Below, one piece after another: positions 1 to 11,657 of a stretch of DNA of 64,000 bases; positions within the stretch are counted from its first letter, which is position 1; every line of letters starts with the position of its first letter. The translations under genes were made by a program, and so were the position numbers. This DNA is from Blepharisma japonicum. Its lineage: Eukaryota > Ciliophora > Heterotrichea > Heterotrichida > Blepharismidae. The stretch spans positions 62,001 through 126,000 of the forward strand of contig CATKHK010000008.1 in assembly GCA_949751835.1 (NCBI GenBank), read 5' to 3'. Under the pieces are notes generated by a model. That model ran no database searches. It saw only the letters and a program-made list of their open reading frames with translations, and was not told the origin of the DNA.

Positions 1-1079
1 TCCTTATTATTTGCTATAAGTCTTTTAAGCTCGTATTCTTCTTTAAGTAAATTTAATCGATTTTTTAAAACTTCAGGAGTTCTTACTTCAATTTTTTTGT
101 CTTCCGCATGATGTGTAATTGTTGCTTCATGGTTTTTGTTGTTTACTATACACGAGAATAGAATAGAGTATATAATTCCTTTTAATTTCAATTCTTCTCC
201 ATATCGTTTGAAGATTTCGAAGGAAGTCAAAGGAATTTCTTTCCCAGAACGAAGGATTCAAGGATGATTTAAAGCCTGAGAAGCTGTGTAGCGTTCTAGT
301 GGGACCATTTCTGTCAGTTTTAAGAATAATGATTTAGCTTCTTTTGAAAAGTTTTGGTGGAAATGCCATTTTGGCCTTTTTAATTTTTCTAAATATGTTG
401 AGACTTTTTCATTTGGCTTTGCTAAAGGATGAGAATTATTACTCAAAATCATATAGAGTAAAATTCCACAGCTCCAAATATCAACTGTTTTACTATATGA
501 CTGTGAAGAAGCCTGCTCTGGAGCCATGAACAGTAAAGTCCCGCACTTTTCGTTTTCCATAAAATGTTTATAGCGAGAGTCATATAGAGTGCTGAGCCCA
601 AAATCAATAATTTTAACACAACTTAAGTCTTGGTTATCTGGAACTAAAATATTTTCTGGCTTTATATCCCTGTGGATTAAATTTTTGTCATGTATATACA
701 CTACAGCTTGTAAAATCCCTTTCATAATTTGAGATGCCTGAAGATCACTAATTTGATTTTTGTGTATGTATTGCTTTAGATTTCCCCCGTATATCATTTC
801 CATTACTATAAATAGTCGTAAATCAGTCTCTTTTAGATGCTTGAAATTTATGATATTTGGGTGACTTAAGGAGGACAAAATTTCGGCCTCCTGTTTTAAT
901 TCAGAGACCCTTCCTTGTTTAACGTTATGCTTTTCAATTATTTTTATAGCTACTTCTTCTCCTGTACTTTTATCAATTGCGTGGATCACTTTTCCGAAAC
1001 TTCCACTACCTATTGTGTCAATATAAACATAAAAATCAGAGAATTTGTCGTGGTATTCTCCTTTGTCGAATTCTTCCAT
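1..1079 (-). CDS. CAMK-like serine/threonine protein kinase (3' end outside window)
   Basis: The gene starts with ATG at 1079 (MEEFDKGEYH) and runs off the left edge without meeting a stop. The kinase domain spans about residues 16-275: glycine loop GSGSFGKV, VAIK lysine, catalytic loop HRDIKPEN, DFG in IIDFGLS, and MAPEQ in place of the usual APE. The codon at 258-260 is TGA and falls at the conserved 'HPW' Trp that closes the domain. After it about 85 further open codons form a charged tail (KRYGEELKLKGIIYS...). No EF-hand is visible in the part present. CAMK group is judged by overall similarity to CDPK/ULK-like kinases; substrate unknown. Divergent to the dehydrogenase gene at 1637. Confidence 0.85.
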
Positions 1080-1636
1080 TTTGTCAATTTAGTGAAAATT
1101 ATGTCGAAAGGACAACAATTTCGAGGATTATTTATTATTTTTGTAGGCTTGATTTATTTTTTTTAAGTTTTGTTGAATATTTGTTTGGGAGAAAAATTAA
1201 TTTTTATTTATTTACAATTGCTATGGCGCTTTAGAAATCGTAAGATCTGTTAAATTATGCATCTAGATAGCTAAAACCTAAAAAAAAAGAGATCAATAAG
1301 AATATTAAAAAATAAAATAATCTTCTACTGCATGGACACTATTTCCCAGCATTATTATCTTAAAGGTTTAATCCAATTCTAATTCCTTCTATTCAATCAC
1401 TCTAAATTCTCTATATCATCTATGATAATCAAAGAAGTGGATAATTAAATTTTCTTATAACAATTATAACACAAATTTCATGCTTCACAATATAAATCAA
1501 TTTAAACCTGCAATTTTCCAGAGGAATAGAAAAATAGCATAATATCTTTCCTTTAAATTTGTATAACTTCAAAAGGCTAATATCTTTATCTTCACTAAAT
1601 ATCAATTAGTATCTTCATTTATATTGCATCACATAA
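1080..1636. other. Intergenic region between divergent genes
   Basis: A 557 bp AT-rich stretch separates the starts of the kinase (leftward) and the glycerol-3-phosphate dehydrogenase (rightward), so it probably carries both promoters. I see no coding frame, RNA gene or clear repeat in it. Confidence 0.5.
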
Positions 1637-3400
1637 ATGATCCATTCATATTGAAAGTGGGTAGGAGCTCTTGCTGCTGGATCAGGATTAAGATTTTTAA
1701 TTTATGGCAAAGAACCAAAAACAACCCGAGAATATATGCTCCCAACATTAAGCACAAGACAAGAAAATATCAAAGCTTTGAAATACAAAGAATATGATAT
1801 ATTAGTTATAGGAGGAGGTGCCACAGGTGCAGGAATTGCTTTAGAGGCTGCCTCAAGAGGTCTATCTTGTGGTCTGATTGAAAGAGGCGATTTTGCCTCC
1901 CAGACATCCAGCAAGTCTACCAAACTTTTGCACGGAGGAGTCAGATATCTTGAAAAAGCTGTAAAAGGAGAAAATATCTACGAAAACCTTTTATTAGTAT
2001 CAGAAGCGTTAAAGGAAAGGGACATCTTGATAAACTCAGCTCCACACATGAATAAGTGGCTTGCTATTTCAGTGCCTACTGATAGTTATTTTTGGCTTAT
2101 TTATTATTGGGTTGGCTTATGGGTTTATCATTTCATAGCATATATTCAAAATTGTTATACAGGGAATGCAAGCACTGAGCTACCAAGGCCAGGAATTTCT
2201 TTTGAATCACAATCTTTAATACCAAGGCTGAAGTCAAAATTTAAAGGAAGCACAATTTATTATGATGGACAAATGAACGATACGAGACTTTGTTTAGAAG
2301 TATTGCTGACAGCAAGCAGTAAGGGATATATGAAAGGAATGGTCCAAGCAAATATTGCAAACTATTGCAAAGCAGTATCTTTTATTAAAAAACAAGGACT
2401 GATAGTGGGGGTAAGAGCAGAAGATTTAATAACTGGGGAACAGTTTGATATTAAAGCAAAAGTGGTTATGAACTGCACAGGCGTTTTTTCAGACTCCATA
2501 CGACATAGTGCTGGACAAAGAGGCTCAGATAGGATTGTCCCAGCTAAAGGCTCTCATTTTCTACTACCTTCCTCTTACACTCCTAATGGCTATGGCCTTT
2601 TGATCCCTAAAACTACAGATGGAAGAGTTTTGTTTTTACTTCCATGGGAAGGTTACACAATTGCAGGCACAACTGATGAAAAAGGCACAGCAACAGTTCA
2701 TTCTTTTATGCTTTCTCATGAGAAGCAGTTCTTAGCCCAAGAGTTATCAAGATTTCTAAATAAAACCCCTGAAGAAATCAGCAACGATATAAAAGGCAGC
2801 TTTAGTGGAGAACGCCCCCTAGTAAAATCAAAAGACGAAAAGACCTCTTCAATACTAAGGACTCATTCTGTTGAAGTCTCTTTAAATGGGCTCATCTCAG
2901 TTATGGGTGGGAAATGGACCACCTTCAGAGCCATGGCTGAAAATGCAGTTGACGTCGCTGTAGAGAGATTTGGTTTACCAGCTAAATATATATCACGGAC
3001 AAGAGATATGAAATTAATAGGAAGTCAAATAAATATTGATGAATTTCAAAGTAAACTTATAAAAGAATACAACATTAGTGAAGAGCAGGCTAAATATCTA
3101 GTCAAAGAGTATGGGAGAAGAAGCGAAGATGTACTTAAAGTAGGTAGAAATGAGCGTCTAATAGAAGGACATCCGTTTACAATTGGAGAAATCATATATA
3201 GCACTAGGTGTGAATACGCAGAAAAACCAATTGATATAATTGCGAGAAGGATGAGGCTTGCACTCCTAGATGTACAATCTGCGATAAAAGCTTTAGATAT
3301 TGTGATTAATGAAATGGGAAATGAGCTCAAATGGAGTAAGTCCAAAAGAGAGCAAGAATATAAAATAGCTGTTATGGAGCTCACACAGTTTTTTAGCTAA
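1637..3400 (+). CDS. GPD2: FAD-dependent glycerol-3-phosphate dehydrogenase, mitochondrial type
   Basis: Oxidises sn-glycerol-3-phosphate to dihydroxyacetone phosphate and passes electrons to quinone; the family sits on the outer face of the inner mitochondrial membrane. The 587-residue protein has the FAD dinucleotide fold near residue 55 (VIGGGATGAG), followed by the family signatures RGDFASQTSSKSTKLLHGG and MGGKWTTFR. The start is placed at 1637 (MIHSYWKWVGALAAGSG): the ATG lies just after an in-frame TAA, and it adds a hydrophobic N-terminal segment suited to mitochondrial targeting. This start requires reading TGA at 1652 as Trp; a later ATG at 1736 would remove the hydrophobic segment. 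The C-terminal calcium-binding EF-hands of animal GPD2 are absent; the protein ends with TAA soon after the DAO_C region. Confidence 0.95.
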
Positions 3401-3445
3401 TTTATGAAAAAACATTTAAATAAATTCTTAGACATTTTCATATAA

Positions 3446-4519
3446 TTATTGTAGCGCATGCAGTTGATGAGTAGGGCCATCCATCTCTCCTCTGTACCTA
3501 AAAATTTTAACAAAATCAGTTCTCGGAATCTCTGGAAGCACATCAACTTTGACCTCTTCGACAGGCTTTTCTCTTTTATCAAGTATCCCTTGCAGCCTTA
3601 AAGCTTGAAATGCAAACTCTTTTGCTCCATCCATCCTTCCGTACATTTCTTCTTTTTTCGCTTTGGCATATAGCGATTTAATTTCATTTTTTATGGCTTC
3701 TTCTTCAGCATTTTCCCATTCAGGTGCTCGACTCACTTGAGAATTTCCAAATTTTTTAGCATTTTCTAAAACTTTTTTAGCAATAGGTGCAGGCTTTCCT
3801 TGGTATTTATCCCATCCAAAAACAGTGAGGGAATTTTTTTCTTCTTCTGCTTCTTTTTGTGCGTTTTTAATTTTTATTTCTTTTATTTCGTGTGCGAGAG
3901 CTCGCTCTCCTGTACTTATTGTGGATGCTTTTGGCTTTGACTGCTTAGGCTTAGATTGCGTTGGGCCTTCAGCTAGTTTGGTGAGGAGCTTTTGAGCTCT
4001 GATTCTTTCTTGAACAGTTATATCTTAATAAAACTTACCATGTCTATCAAGAATTTTCAGAGATGGGATTGTGGCAATTACTTTCATACGATAATAAGGC
4101 TCTTCTGCACACGGATTTCCATAAAGATCTATTTAAAAAATACTTAGATGCTCTAAGCATGAAAGCTTGCATAAGATTTTAAGGACATTATCTAATCCTC
4201 TCAAGTTATTATTTCCAGCAAGAAATTTTTGAAGGAATTTGAAGTATTTGATTGAACCATCTAATGTGATTAAACAGTTGTTTTCTATGTAAAGTTCTTT
4301 TATTCGGAAATTTTCATCTAAATTTTCTATTCTTCGAATTTTGTTATTATTAAACCATAGAACTTCTAAATTGGTAAATGATGAAAAATTATCAATTTTC
4401 TCAATTCCTCTATCTGAAAGGTGAATTTCACTACAGCTTTTTGCATATTTTGCATTTTTAATTGGCAATACACCCCAGGGATTGCTAACTGTTGGATCCA
4501 TTTTTGTTTCCTCAATCAT
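3446..4519 (-). CDS. Leucine-rich repeat protein (SDS22/LRR-cap type)
   Basis: Two 15-nt introns (4024-4038 and 4129-4143) join three exons into a 347-residue protein. Residues 25-130 contain four SDS22-type leucine-rich repeats (IHLSDRGIEKIDNF, LEVLWFNNNKIRRIENL, IKELYIENNCL, LQKFLAGNN), then an LRR cap: LEHLNLYGNPCAEEPYYR followed by IPSLKILDRHDIT. The C-terminal half is charged, with a likely helical tail rich in Lys/Glu, and ends in TAA. Proteins of this shape are common in axonemes and dynein assembly, but I cannot name an orthologue. Start: ATG at 4519 (MIEETKMDPT) or the in-frame ATG at 4501 (MDPTVSNPWG). Splicing is firm because each intron holds an in-frame TAA and removing it restores the LRR cap. 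Confidence 0.85.
4024..4038 (-). other. 15-nt intron in LRR gene
   Basis: GTAAGTTTTATTAAG on the minus strand. It contains an in-frame TAA; removing it joins ...LDRHD to ITVQERIRAQ. Confidence 0.9.
4129..4143 (-). other. 15-nt intron in LRR gene
   Basis: GTATTTTTTAAATAG on the minus strand. Removing it completes the LRR motif LEHLNLYGNPC across the junction. Confidence 0.9.
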
Positions 4520-4656
4520 TTTATAATAAAAATTTGAACTTTTAAGTATTTGGGCATTGAAATAAATCGTTTGTAAATATGAGGCCCTAAAAGAACTAAA
4601 AGCACTAGGGATAAAAATAGAGTAAACCAATATTTTTGGCTTCAAAAGAGTATTCT

Positions 4657-4699
4657 AGTTTCCTGAGGATAGCGTATTCCGCGCTATCCTCAGAAAACT
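4657..4699. other. GC-rich near-perfect inverted repeat (hairpin)
   Basis: Two 18-nt arms (4657-4674 and 4682-4699) pair at 17 of 18 positions around a 7-nt loop (TATTCCG). The core of each arm is CTGAGGATAGCG or its complement. It lies upstream of the LRR gene and downstream of the RNF10 gene, in otherwise very AT-rich spacer. Possible roles are a transcript end structure, a small structured RNA or the scar of a small palindromic element; nothing decides between them. Confidence 0.6.
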
Positions 4700-4816
4700 T
4701 CGGTATCTTTTGCTTTTGATCAATACAACTTTGTAAAATAATTAATAAAACTTAATTTTATAAATTTTTCATAGAATATGTGTTTAAACAGCTATTTTTT
4801 AACTCTAAAATTAAAT

Positions 4817-6314
4817 CTATTTCATTGATTTGTGTTTAACTAAATCAAAAAGTGTCAACTTGGGAGGATCGTCATTTCCATTTTCCTCTTCTTTTTCTTT
4901 AGCCTCTGTTTGTCGCTGACTCCTAGCAACCTGTCTCGGAGGTTTTTTTAAGACATCTGTAAATGAGCTCCAAATGCTTTTGCCAGCTTCCTCACTTTCT
5001 TTTTTCTCTTCATCTTTTTTCGTTTCTTCGATCTTTTTTGGCGGAGTTATTTTCCTAACAGGCACTGCAACCTGAGGATTTTCAAAATAAGCCATAAGTA
5101 GATTATTAGCCTCTTCTTCTGCCTTGCTTCTTTTTGCTATTTCTTGCTGGCATCTTTCTTCTTTGACTTTTAATCTGCGTCTTTTATTAGCTCTTTGATG
5201 AAGTTCATTATCGAACATTCTATTCGTTTCGTATGAACATATATTTCTCATATCAATTTCGACCTGGCTTACCGTTGCTCCTCTTGCAATATGACTAAAA
5301 ATTCTATATAGAACTTACTTACCCTAACTTTTTGATTTCAAATTCTGTTATAAAAGTGTCTTCTATTTCTAGCACTTTCCCTGTAATTTTTACTGGAAAA
5401 TTTTCAAAGCTACCATACTCTTTCAACATCATTTTGACATTTAACGGATGCAAAAAGTAAGGCTGCCCATCTGAAATCTGATAAAGGTAGTAATATTTTG
5501 AGGGATTTCTTGGGGCTTCTTCAGTATTTCTGATATCATTTGTATTCACATGAGAGCTTTCAATTTCTTTCCCGATGTATTCTAGAGCTTTTTCAATCGC
5601 TGATCTCTCAAAAGAGTCTTCGGTTTTTATAAGGCAGGCTTCAAGCTGGCACTTTTGGTCTTCTAATATGCTTCTTTCATCCAATTGCAATGTGATTCTA
5701 TTAAACACTGCGTGGCTAGATTTATAATCAATAAAAGATTGCATAATTTTCTCTTGAATTGGCTCTCCACATTTAAATAGTGAAATTTTTCCTTTTTCTC
5801 TCATAAGCAGCTGCATTTCTATTGTGTTACCTTCTTGTACAGTTTCTACATGTTTAATAATTATTGGTCGGAGGTTCGATCCTTTTACAGGATCAAAGCA
5901 TATCGGGCAACGCTTAGCTTGATTTTCTGTTGCCCATAAATATCTGATAACACAAGGCCAGCAAAAAAGATGCCCACATCTATTCACTCTGCATGCTGTA
6001 AATTCATGATCAAGGCAAATTGGGCATGTGAATTGATGTGTAGTTAGTCTGGTTACCATTCCAATCGTTTCCCATTCTAAAGGAATATTTGGATCTGTGT
6101 GATATTGAATGATTTCGGCAGGAAGGCGAATTGCAAATGAACAATATGGAGATAATGTTATATCTTGCAAGCCTTTTTGCTGCACTTTTTTAATACGTAC
6201 TGGAGGTGGCTCCTTTTTGGCTGCAATTTTAAATCCTAAGTACTCTTCCAGGTGGACTTTCTGATTTTTCTTTTCTTTCTTATTATGCCTGCCCTGACTG
6301 GGTTTATTATCCAT
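4817..6314 (-). CDS. RNF10: RNF10-type RING finger E3 ubiquitin ligase
   Basis: A 492-residue protein after removal of a 19-nt intron at 5304-5322. Around residues 95-145 there is a C3HC4 RING (CPICLDHEFTACRVNRCGHLFC ending in RCPICF, with Cys/His spacing intact). Downstream comes the block that marks RNF10 orthologues, DGQPYFLHPLNVKMMLKEYG followed by FPVKITGKVLEIE, and across the splice junction FSHIARGATVSQVEIDM, which matches the family's 'YLSHLP...FVEIDL'. RNF10 in animals and its yeast relative Mag2 act in ribosome-linked ubiquitylation; that role here is by homology only. The C-terminal 140 residues are a charged, probably helical tail. Start taken at the ATG at 6314 (MDNKPSQGRHNKK); an upstream TTG-led extension is unlikely to be used. 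Confidence 0.9.
5304..5322 (-). other. 19-nt intron in RNF10 gene
   Basis: GTAAGTAAGTTCTATATAG on the minus strand. Only the 19-nt form keeps the conserved reading frame; the 15-nt intron nested at its 3' side would leave an in-frame TAA. Confidence 0.8.
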
Positions 6315-7048
6315 ACTATATTTTAATTTACACAAAATCAAAGCTTTAATATCAAGTTGCTTTGCTTTAAAATTTGTTTTAAGAATTTAATATTTTGACT
6401 GTGAGTTATCAATCAAAAAGGATTTTAGATATAAAACAAATGCAATTTATTATCAATTCTCTTACATCAATTGCATCAGCATAGGCTCTATGAACTTAAA
6501 GCACTTAGCATCATTCCAAAATTTCTTATTAAATAAATATAATCTAAAAAAATTATAAAATATAATAAATCAATTAGTTTTATATTTTCCCCCTAAAATC
6601 TACGATAAAAACATTAAGATTACTTTATTGTGCATCTATCAAACAAATATAAGCTTTAATGAACAATACAATTTTCTGTATATAAATAATATTCATAAAA
6701 TTCCGAAATTTATACAAATAAAATAATAAAATTTGTGAAGATCTCAATATTTCTAGCTCTTAATGTTTCTACAGAATCAAATAAAAATAGATTTGTAGAT
6801 ACATATTATATCCTTAAATTTTAATTTAGAAATAGCACATTTAAAGTTTTAATTCAATATTAAAACAGTAGAGTTATTTAAATATGGTAAGAAATTCGCA
6901 TTTTTTATCAAAGAAATTCTGAAATTTTTATTAATTTTAAATAGTTTCTCTTATTTCCAAAAATGTGAAGGTGATTAGGTTAGTTTTGGATGATAAAACC
7001 CTAGTAATTTTTTATAACATTAAAAACTAAATTTATAATTCACCTGAA
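6315..7048. other. Intergenic region, no feature recognised
   Basis: About 730 bp of very AT-rich spacer between the RNF10 start and a small rightward gene. Both neighbours are transcribed away from it, so promoters for both probably lie here. I saw no convincing coding frame or RNA gene. Confidence 0.4.
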
Positions 7049-7258
7049 ATGGGTAGTAGAAACTCTCTTGGCCAAGCAAGAATTATTAGAGTTAATGAAG
7101 ACAATAACTGAAATCGAGGACATTATCAGCGAATAGGCCGAAATAATACTCAAAATACGAGCCTTAATGTAATTAGAAGCTCATCAACTCATAATGCATT
7201 TTCCTACCAATTCCGGGACAATTTTTCAAACTTAAGGACTCAGCCAAGTTATGAATAG
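7049..7258 (+). CDS. Small predicted N-myristoylated protein, unknown
   Basis: A 69-codon frame from ATG at 7049 to TAG at 7256-7258, with one in-frame TGA (Trp) that hides it from standard-code gene finders. The N-terminus MGSRNSLG fits the N-myristoylation pattern (Gly2, Ser6). The rest is rich in Asn, Ser, Arg and Gln and has no recognised domain. Directly after the stop a second frame is open (ATG at 7251, MNRLPKPICQNNN..., closing at a TAA), so the true product may be longer by way of an intron I did not find, an indel or a frameshift. Base composition is less AT-rich than the flanks, which argues for coding. Function unknown. Confidence 0.45.
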
Positions 7259-7551
7259 ATTGCCTAAGCCTATATGTCAGAATAATAATTTAACAATAAA
7301 TATTGGAAACTCACAGTAATTTTTGAAAAACCTTAATTTTTTTTATGTTCTGGAACCTGGATTTTATGACAGTTTTTCAAAAGAAGTTATATTTCAATAT
7401 AGTTATATATTTGTGAGCTTCAAAATAAATAAATTATTAAATCATAACTATTCTTCAATATAAAAGCCAATTTTAAAATAATTAGAAGCTTTTCATAAAT
7501 TGCATTTTAATAGATATTGGTAATTATAAAAGAAAACCAGAAGTAATTAAT

Positions 7552-10404
7552 TTAATTTTCAAAATCATTAGAATAAGCATCACTTTCACTTATTTCTTCA
7601 GTTTCACTATGTTTGCCACTTACTTTCTCTATTGGCGTTTTTTGACGATCAGATTCTTCTGGCTCATAGTCAGACACATACTCTTCTTCATTTTTGGCTG
7701 AAATCTTTGATTTATCTGTATTTTCAAGATTCAAGCTTGTTTTATTGTGGCTTGATAACTTAGATTCATCTCCTTTGAGACTTTTTATTGTAGAATTTTT
7801 CTGTCCATCAAGCTCAAATGCACTTCCAAATGGAGATCCTTCAGAACCATAATGGAGTGATTTATAAGGCCCTGATTTTTCAGGGGAATCTTCACTATAT
7901 TCTAAGAAATTTGAAGATTCTCTGAAATTTTCCCCGTTTTTAGCCTCACTCGAAGATCTTGAATTAGATTCACTGTTTGATTTATAATTCTCAAGCTCTC
8001 TTTTAGTAGCAATGCCATAATGATATAAAATTTCTTCAAGCTCATCTATGCTTATGCATGGAATTGTTTCTTTTTCATATTGAAGCGCATCTAAAATTAG
8101 CTTTATGTTTTCTTCACTGATATTCTTTATGCTTAACTTGTTAAGGCCTTTTATAAACTTTTTCGGAGAAATTAGCCCATTTTTATCATTTTTAAAAGCA
8201 TCTCGAACAGTTAAATTTCGCTTTTTAAGCTTTTCAGCCATAAATCCTAAGAACTCTCTTGTGATTTCAGCCCTTTCTTCGTCTGAATTAGTCACACTTT
8301 CATCTTCCATATAATTTTTTTCATTTGCATTCCCATAAGCTTTTATTAGAAACTTATAAGGCACTGTATCTAATTGGTAGCTATGAGAATAAAATAAAAC
8401 TACAAGATAACTGAAAACTTCTGGTGAAAATTGTATCTCAATATCGTCCAAGGCCTTTTTAAACTGATCAATTGTAATTACTCCTGAATTTTCAGTATCA
8501 TAAAGTTTGCATGCTGCTTTTAAAGTAACTTTATTGTTTTGTATTAAAGAAGAGATTTCTTGATCCATTTTCACTTCAGCTCCTTGCGAATATACTTCTC
8601 AATCATCTATTAATTCTGATAATTTTTTTGTTATTTGTTCAGGAGTTTTCGTAATTTTTTGAATTTGTTCTAATGATGTAAATTTGTCGCTTTCAGACTG
8701 AAATAAAAACCTTGATAAATTTTCTGAGTCATTTTTGTCTTTAATATCAAATAATCCTTGGGAAAATAAATTACTTAACTCAAGGTAATTGATGGGATTC
8801 GGATTGCTTAAATCAAATTTACTGTCAAATAGTACTTTTTGTAAATCAGATTTGGGGAATCGGTTAAGCTGCATTTTTAGTCCAATATGCTTTAGGGAGC
8901 TCTGAATTTGTTCTAATTTTATAGGAAGAATATATTCAGGGGAAAATTTTGGAGTTGGCTCTTGCAAATTTTGGGGTGGAGCTTGTACGGCAAGATTTTC
9001 ATGAGATTCCTCGTAAGAAGATGACAAATTAAGGTCTTTATCATTATATTCATACGACTCATATAATGAGATAAGACAAGAACTAGGTATATATTGATCT
9101 AAGCTGTCTTTTATGTGCTCTTTTAATTTTTTCACATATATCTCCTCAACATTTTTATTTTCTTTTTTCATAATTTCCAAAAAATCGCTAATTTTAATAA
9201 GCCGATAGCTGTTCTCTATATTTGATAAAAAATCATCAATTATAATTTGTTTTTCAGTCAAAACTTGATGCAGCTGCCTTAATATTTTTGTTGGGTTTTT
9301 TAATTTTGGTAGGTTTTTTATTTTTTCAACATTAACCACATGAGAATTTTTTGGTCCAGCTATAAAATTTTTAAGTGACGCTTGAAGATCTCTAACTTCT
9401 TTTTCTAATGCATCAACTTTAGACTGTTTCGAAAATAACTCTTGTTTATAATTTTCTATAGACCGGTTTAAACTATTTTCTTTTTCTATAAATTCTTTTC
9501 TATCAAATTCCAGCTGCTCCTTGGTTTTTTTTAATTCTTTTTCCTGGGTATGGCTCTTTTTCTTTTTATGAGGCTTTTTCTTTGGTTTTGGAACTTCTTG
9601 TTTTGCTTGTTTTAATTTTTCCAATTCTGCTTTTTCACGATCGAGTGCATATGTTAAATCATGTATATCTTTTTTAAATTGGTTATTTAATGATATCAAT
9701 GCGTTTTTCTCTTCAAGTAATACCTGAATTTTTTCATTTTGCCAGGTATCTTTTTGTTTTAAAATCTCTGAAAGATAATGTCTTAGCCTTGTACTTTCGT
9801 CACTAAATGTTTTTATTTCTGTTTCCATTTCAAGGAAGTTAGTGTATTTTAGACTTCTTTTTATTTTTTCAGTTTCTTCAATTCTAGTCTTAATTTCATT
9901 TCTCAATTCTTTAATGGTTTCTTTAAGTGAAGGCACAAGATGTACTTTCTTAGATTCCATAAAAGGAAGAACTTCATTTTTTTGTTTAATATTTTTTGTT
10001 ATCTCATTGGCTCTGGTCAATTCTTTTTCAAGAATGCTAATTCTAGTGGTAGCCTTTATGAGATCTTCTTTAAGTTTATTTGTTTCAAGTTTTAAAAACA
10101 TATTCTCCTCATAAAGTGTTTCTTTATCAATATTTACAACCACAGGGCGAAGCCTATATAAAAGACTGTCATCTGATTTGTATGTGCTAAGACCTTTTGG
10201 CCTGGTTGCTGAATGATAAGTTGCAGAAATAGGACGTGAAGAGTATTTTTGATTTATAGTTTTTTCACTTAGAGGTCTACTTTGAAGTGCAGATTTGCTG
10301 CTAAGAGCAGCATCTTCTTTTTTATTAGCATCTTCTGTGTTTAGAAGATCTATAGATCTATAGTCTAATTTCCTTTTTATTTCTTACAGTTGAGGGTATG
10401 ACAT
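7552..10404 (-). CDS. Long coiled-coil protein with C-terminal EF-hand-like region
   Basis: A 945-residue protein with one 15-nt intron (10373-10387) just after the start (MSYPQL...). Residues about 20-85 are basic and Ser-rich. About 90-370 is near-continuous heptad coiled coil with a Lys-rich break (PKPKKKPHKKKKSHTQ). The middle is helical. A TGA at 8599-8601, read as Trp, joins the coiled coil to the C-terminal part, which holds EF-hand-like helices (KLYDTENSGVITIDQFKKAL: D, N, S, G, I and a final hydrophobic position) and then a Ser/Glu-rich tail. The architecture suggests a centrosomal, basal-body or cortical cytoskeletal protein, perhaps calcium-responsive, but I recognise no orthologue. 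TAA stop at 7552. Confidence 0.8.
10373..10387 (-). other. 15-nt intron in coiled-coil/EF-hand gene
   Basis: GTAAGAAATAAAAAG on the minus strand, 17 nt after the ATG. Removing it avoids an in-frame TAA and keeps about 85 more codons open. Confidence 0.85.
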
Positions 10405-10897
10405 TATATTTTATAAACAAATAAAAAATGAAGCAGCTTTCTATTTATATAAAGGATGAACTTCTTATCTTAAAATAATTAAAATTGATTTAATTAATTC
10501 CATCTTAAAATTCAATATTTTTCTCCATAAATGCAATAATAAATGAAAAAGCTCTAATCTGCAATTTTTCAAGCTATATTAAAAGGAATAATTTATGCTT
10601 AAGCTTTGATAGGAGAGATCATTAAAATAAAAATATCATTAATATCATTGAGTTAATTAGAAAAATACTGATTTAACTATTAAAACAATTTCCTAAAGCA
10701 ATAATAAAAATATAAAAAAATCGTAATAATACAATTAAGACTTCATAATAGATGAACTTACACATGATTTTTAATGGAAATCACTAGAGATGTTTAAAAC
10801 TGCTCAAAGACCGTCTCACATAAAATCAAGATAAAAATTTATCTCAAAGGAATATAAAAATTATTAGCTAATTTAGCGTGAAGTCTAAGAGTAATAA
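10405..10897. other. Intergenic region between divergent genes
   Basis: About 490 bp, strongly AT-rich, between the coiled-coil gene start and the small gene at 10898. Probable shared promoter zone. No coding frame or repeat recognised. Confidence 0.4.
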
Positions 10898-11239
10898 ATG
10901 GAAGAGAAATTAAAAGAATGTCTTCTTCGTTGGAATAGAGTTGGAAGCCCCGATACTTTTCGAGACAATACACTTAAAAGCTTCTGCAACCAAACATCAT
11001 CTATACCTTTTCAGAACCCTGAATATTTAATTGCAAGACTTTCAGGTTTAACTATAGCTGAAGCATCTGATGCTTTAATGCTGGCTGAAGAGATAAGGCA
11101 CTCGGGAATAGAGAGGGTATTAGCCAAGCTAGAAGCACTCGGCCAGAAAATTCCTTCAGTTTCAGTAGCAAAAAGACCTAGAAAGAATAAAAAATCCAAA
11201 AATCAGGAACCAAAACTCAAAAAGAAGCAAAAATTATAA
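10898..11239 (+). CDS. Small basic protein, unknown
   Basis: Codes for 113 residues with TAA stop. The N-terminal 80 residues are mostly helical (MEEKLKECLLRWNRVGSPD, then LTIAEASDALMLAEEIRHSG). The last 25 residues are very basic (KRPRKNKKSKNQ, KLKKKQKL) and resemble a nuclear or nucleolar localisation tail. No domain recognised. The start ATG at 10898 is preceded by a stop-rich AT spacer. A nuclear or RNA-binding role is an inference from the tail only. Confidence 0.7.
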   Translation: MEEKLKECLLRWNRVGSPDTFRDNTLKSFCNQTSSIPFQNPEYLIARLSGLTIAEASDALMLAEEIRHSGIERVLAKLEALGQKIPSVSVAKRPRKNKKSKNQEPKLKKKQKL

Positions 11240-11657
11240 CTCTGTAAGTAGATAGTTAACAGAAACTTATGGCAATACCCTTGTTTCGATTTCCCTTAAG
11301 ATATTCTGATCTTTATTTACTTGTTAGTATGTGTGAATAATAAAGAATGAGTCCTTATTTTTATTTTATAATAATTATGTAGCCAGTTAGCTATCTGCAT
11401 TGCCTTCTTGGCGAGATAATGGTGGCTATAAAATAGAAAATTGTTTACTGTTCCAAATTTATTTCATTTTTAAAATATTAGAGTTCATATTTATAAGGTC
11501 ATTTGGGAAAAATTATCAAAAATTATTATTCTTAGGGAGCTTTATATCGTATTTATTATAAGTAATTGCTCTGATTAAAGCAGCTCCAGCAAATAATTTA
11601 TATTTGAGATAAATTTAAATTAGTCTGTTGACAAAATGAAGAATTCCTACAATAATA
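11240..11657. other. Intergenic region, no feature recognised
   Basis: About 420 bp of AT-rich spacer between two co-directional genes. It should hold the 3' end of the small basic protein gene and the promoter of the UBL-ankyrin-kinase gene. Nothing else seen. Confidence 0.4.

Noticed and set aside
5866-5890. GGTTCGATCC string like a tRNA T-loop
   Set aside because: It lies within the conserved coding region of the RNF10 gene and no acceptor or anticodon stems fit around it.
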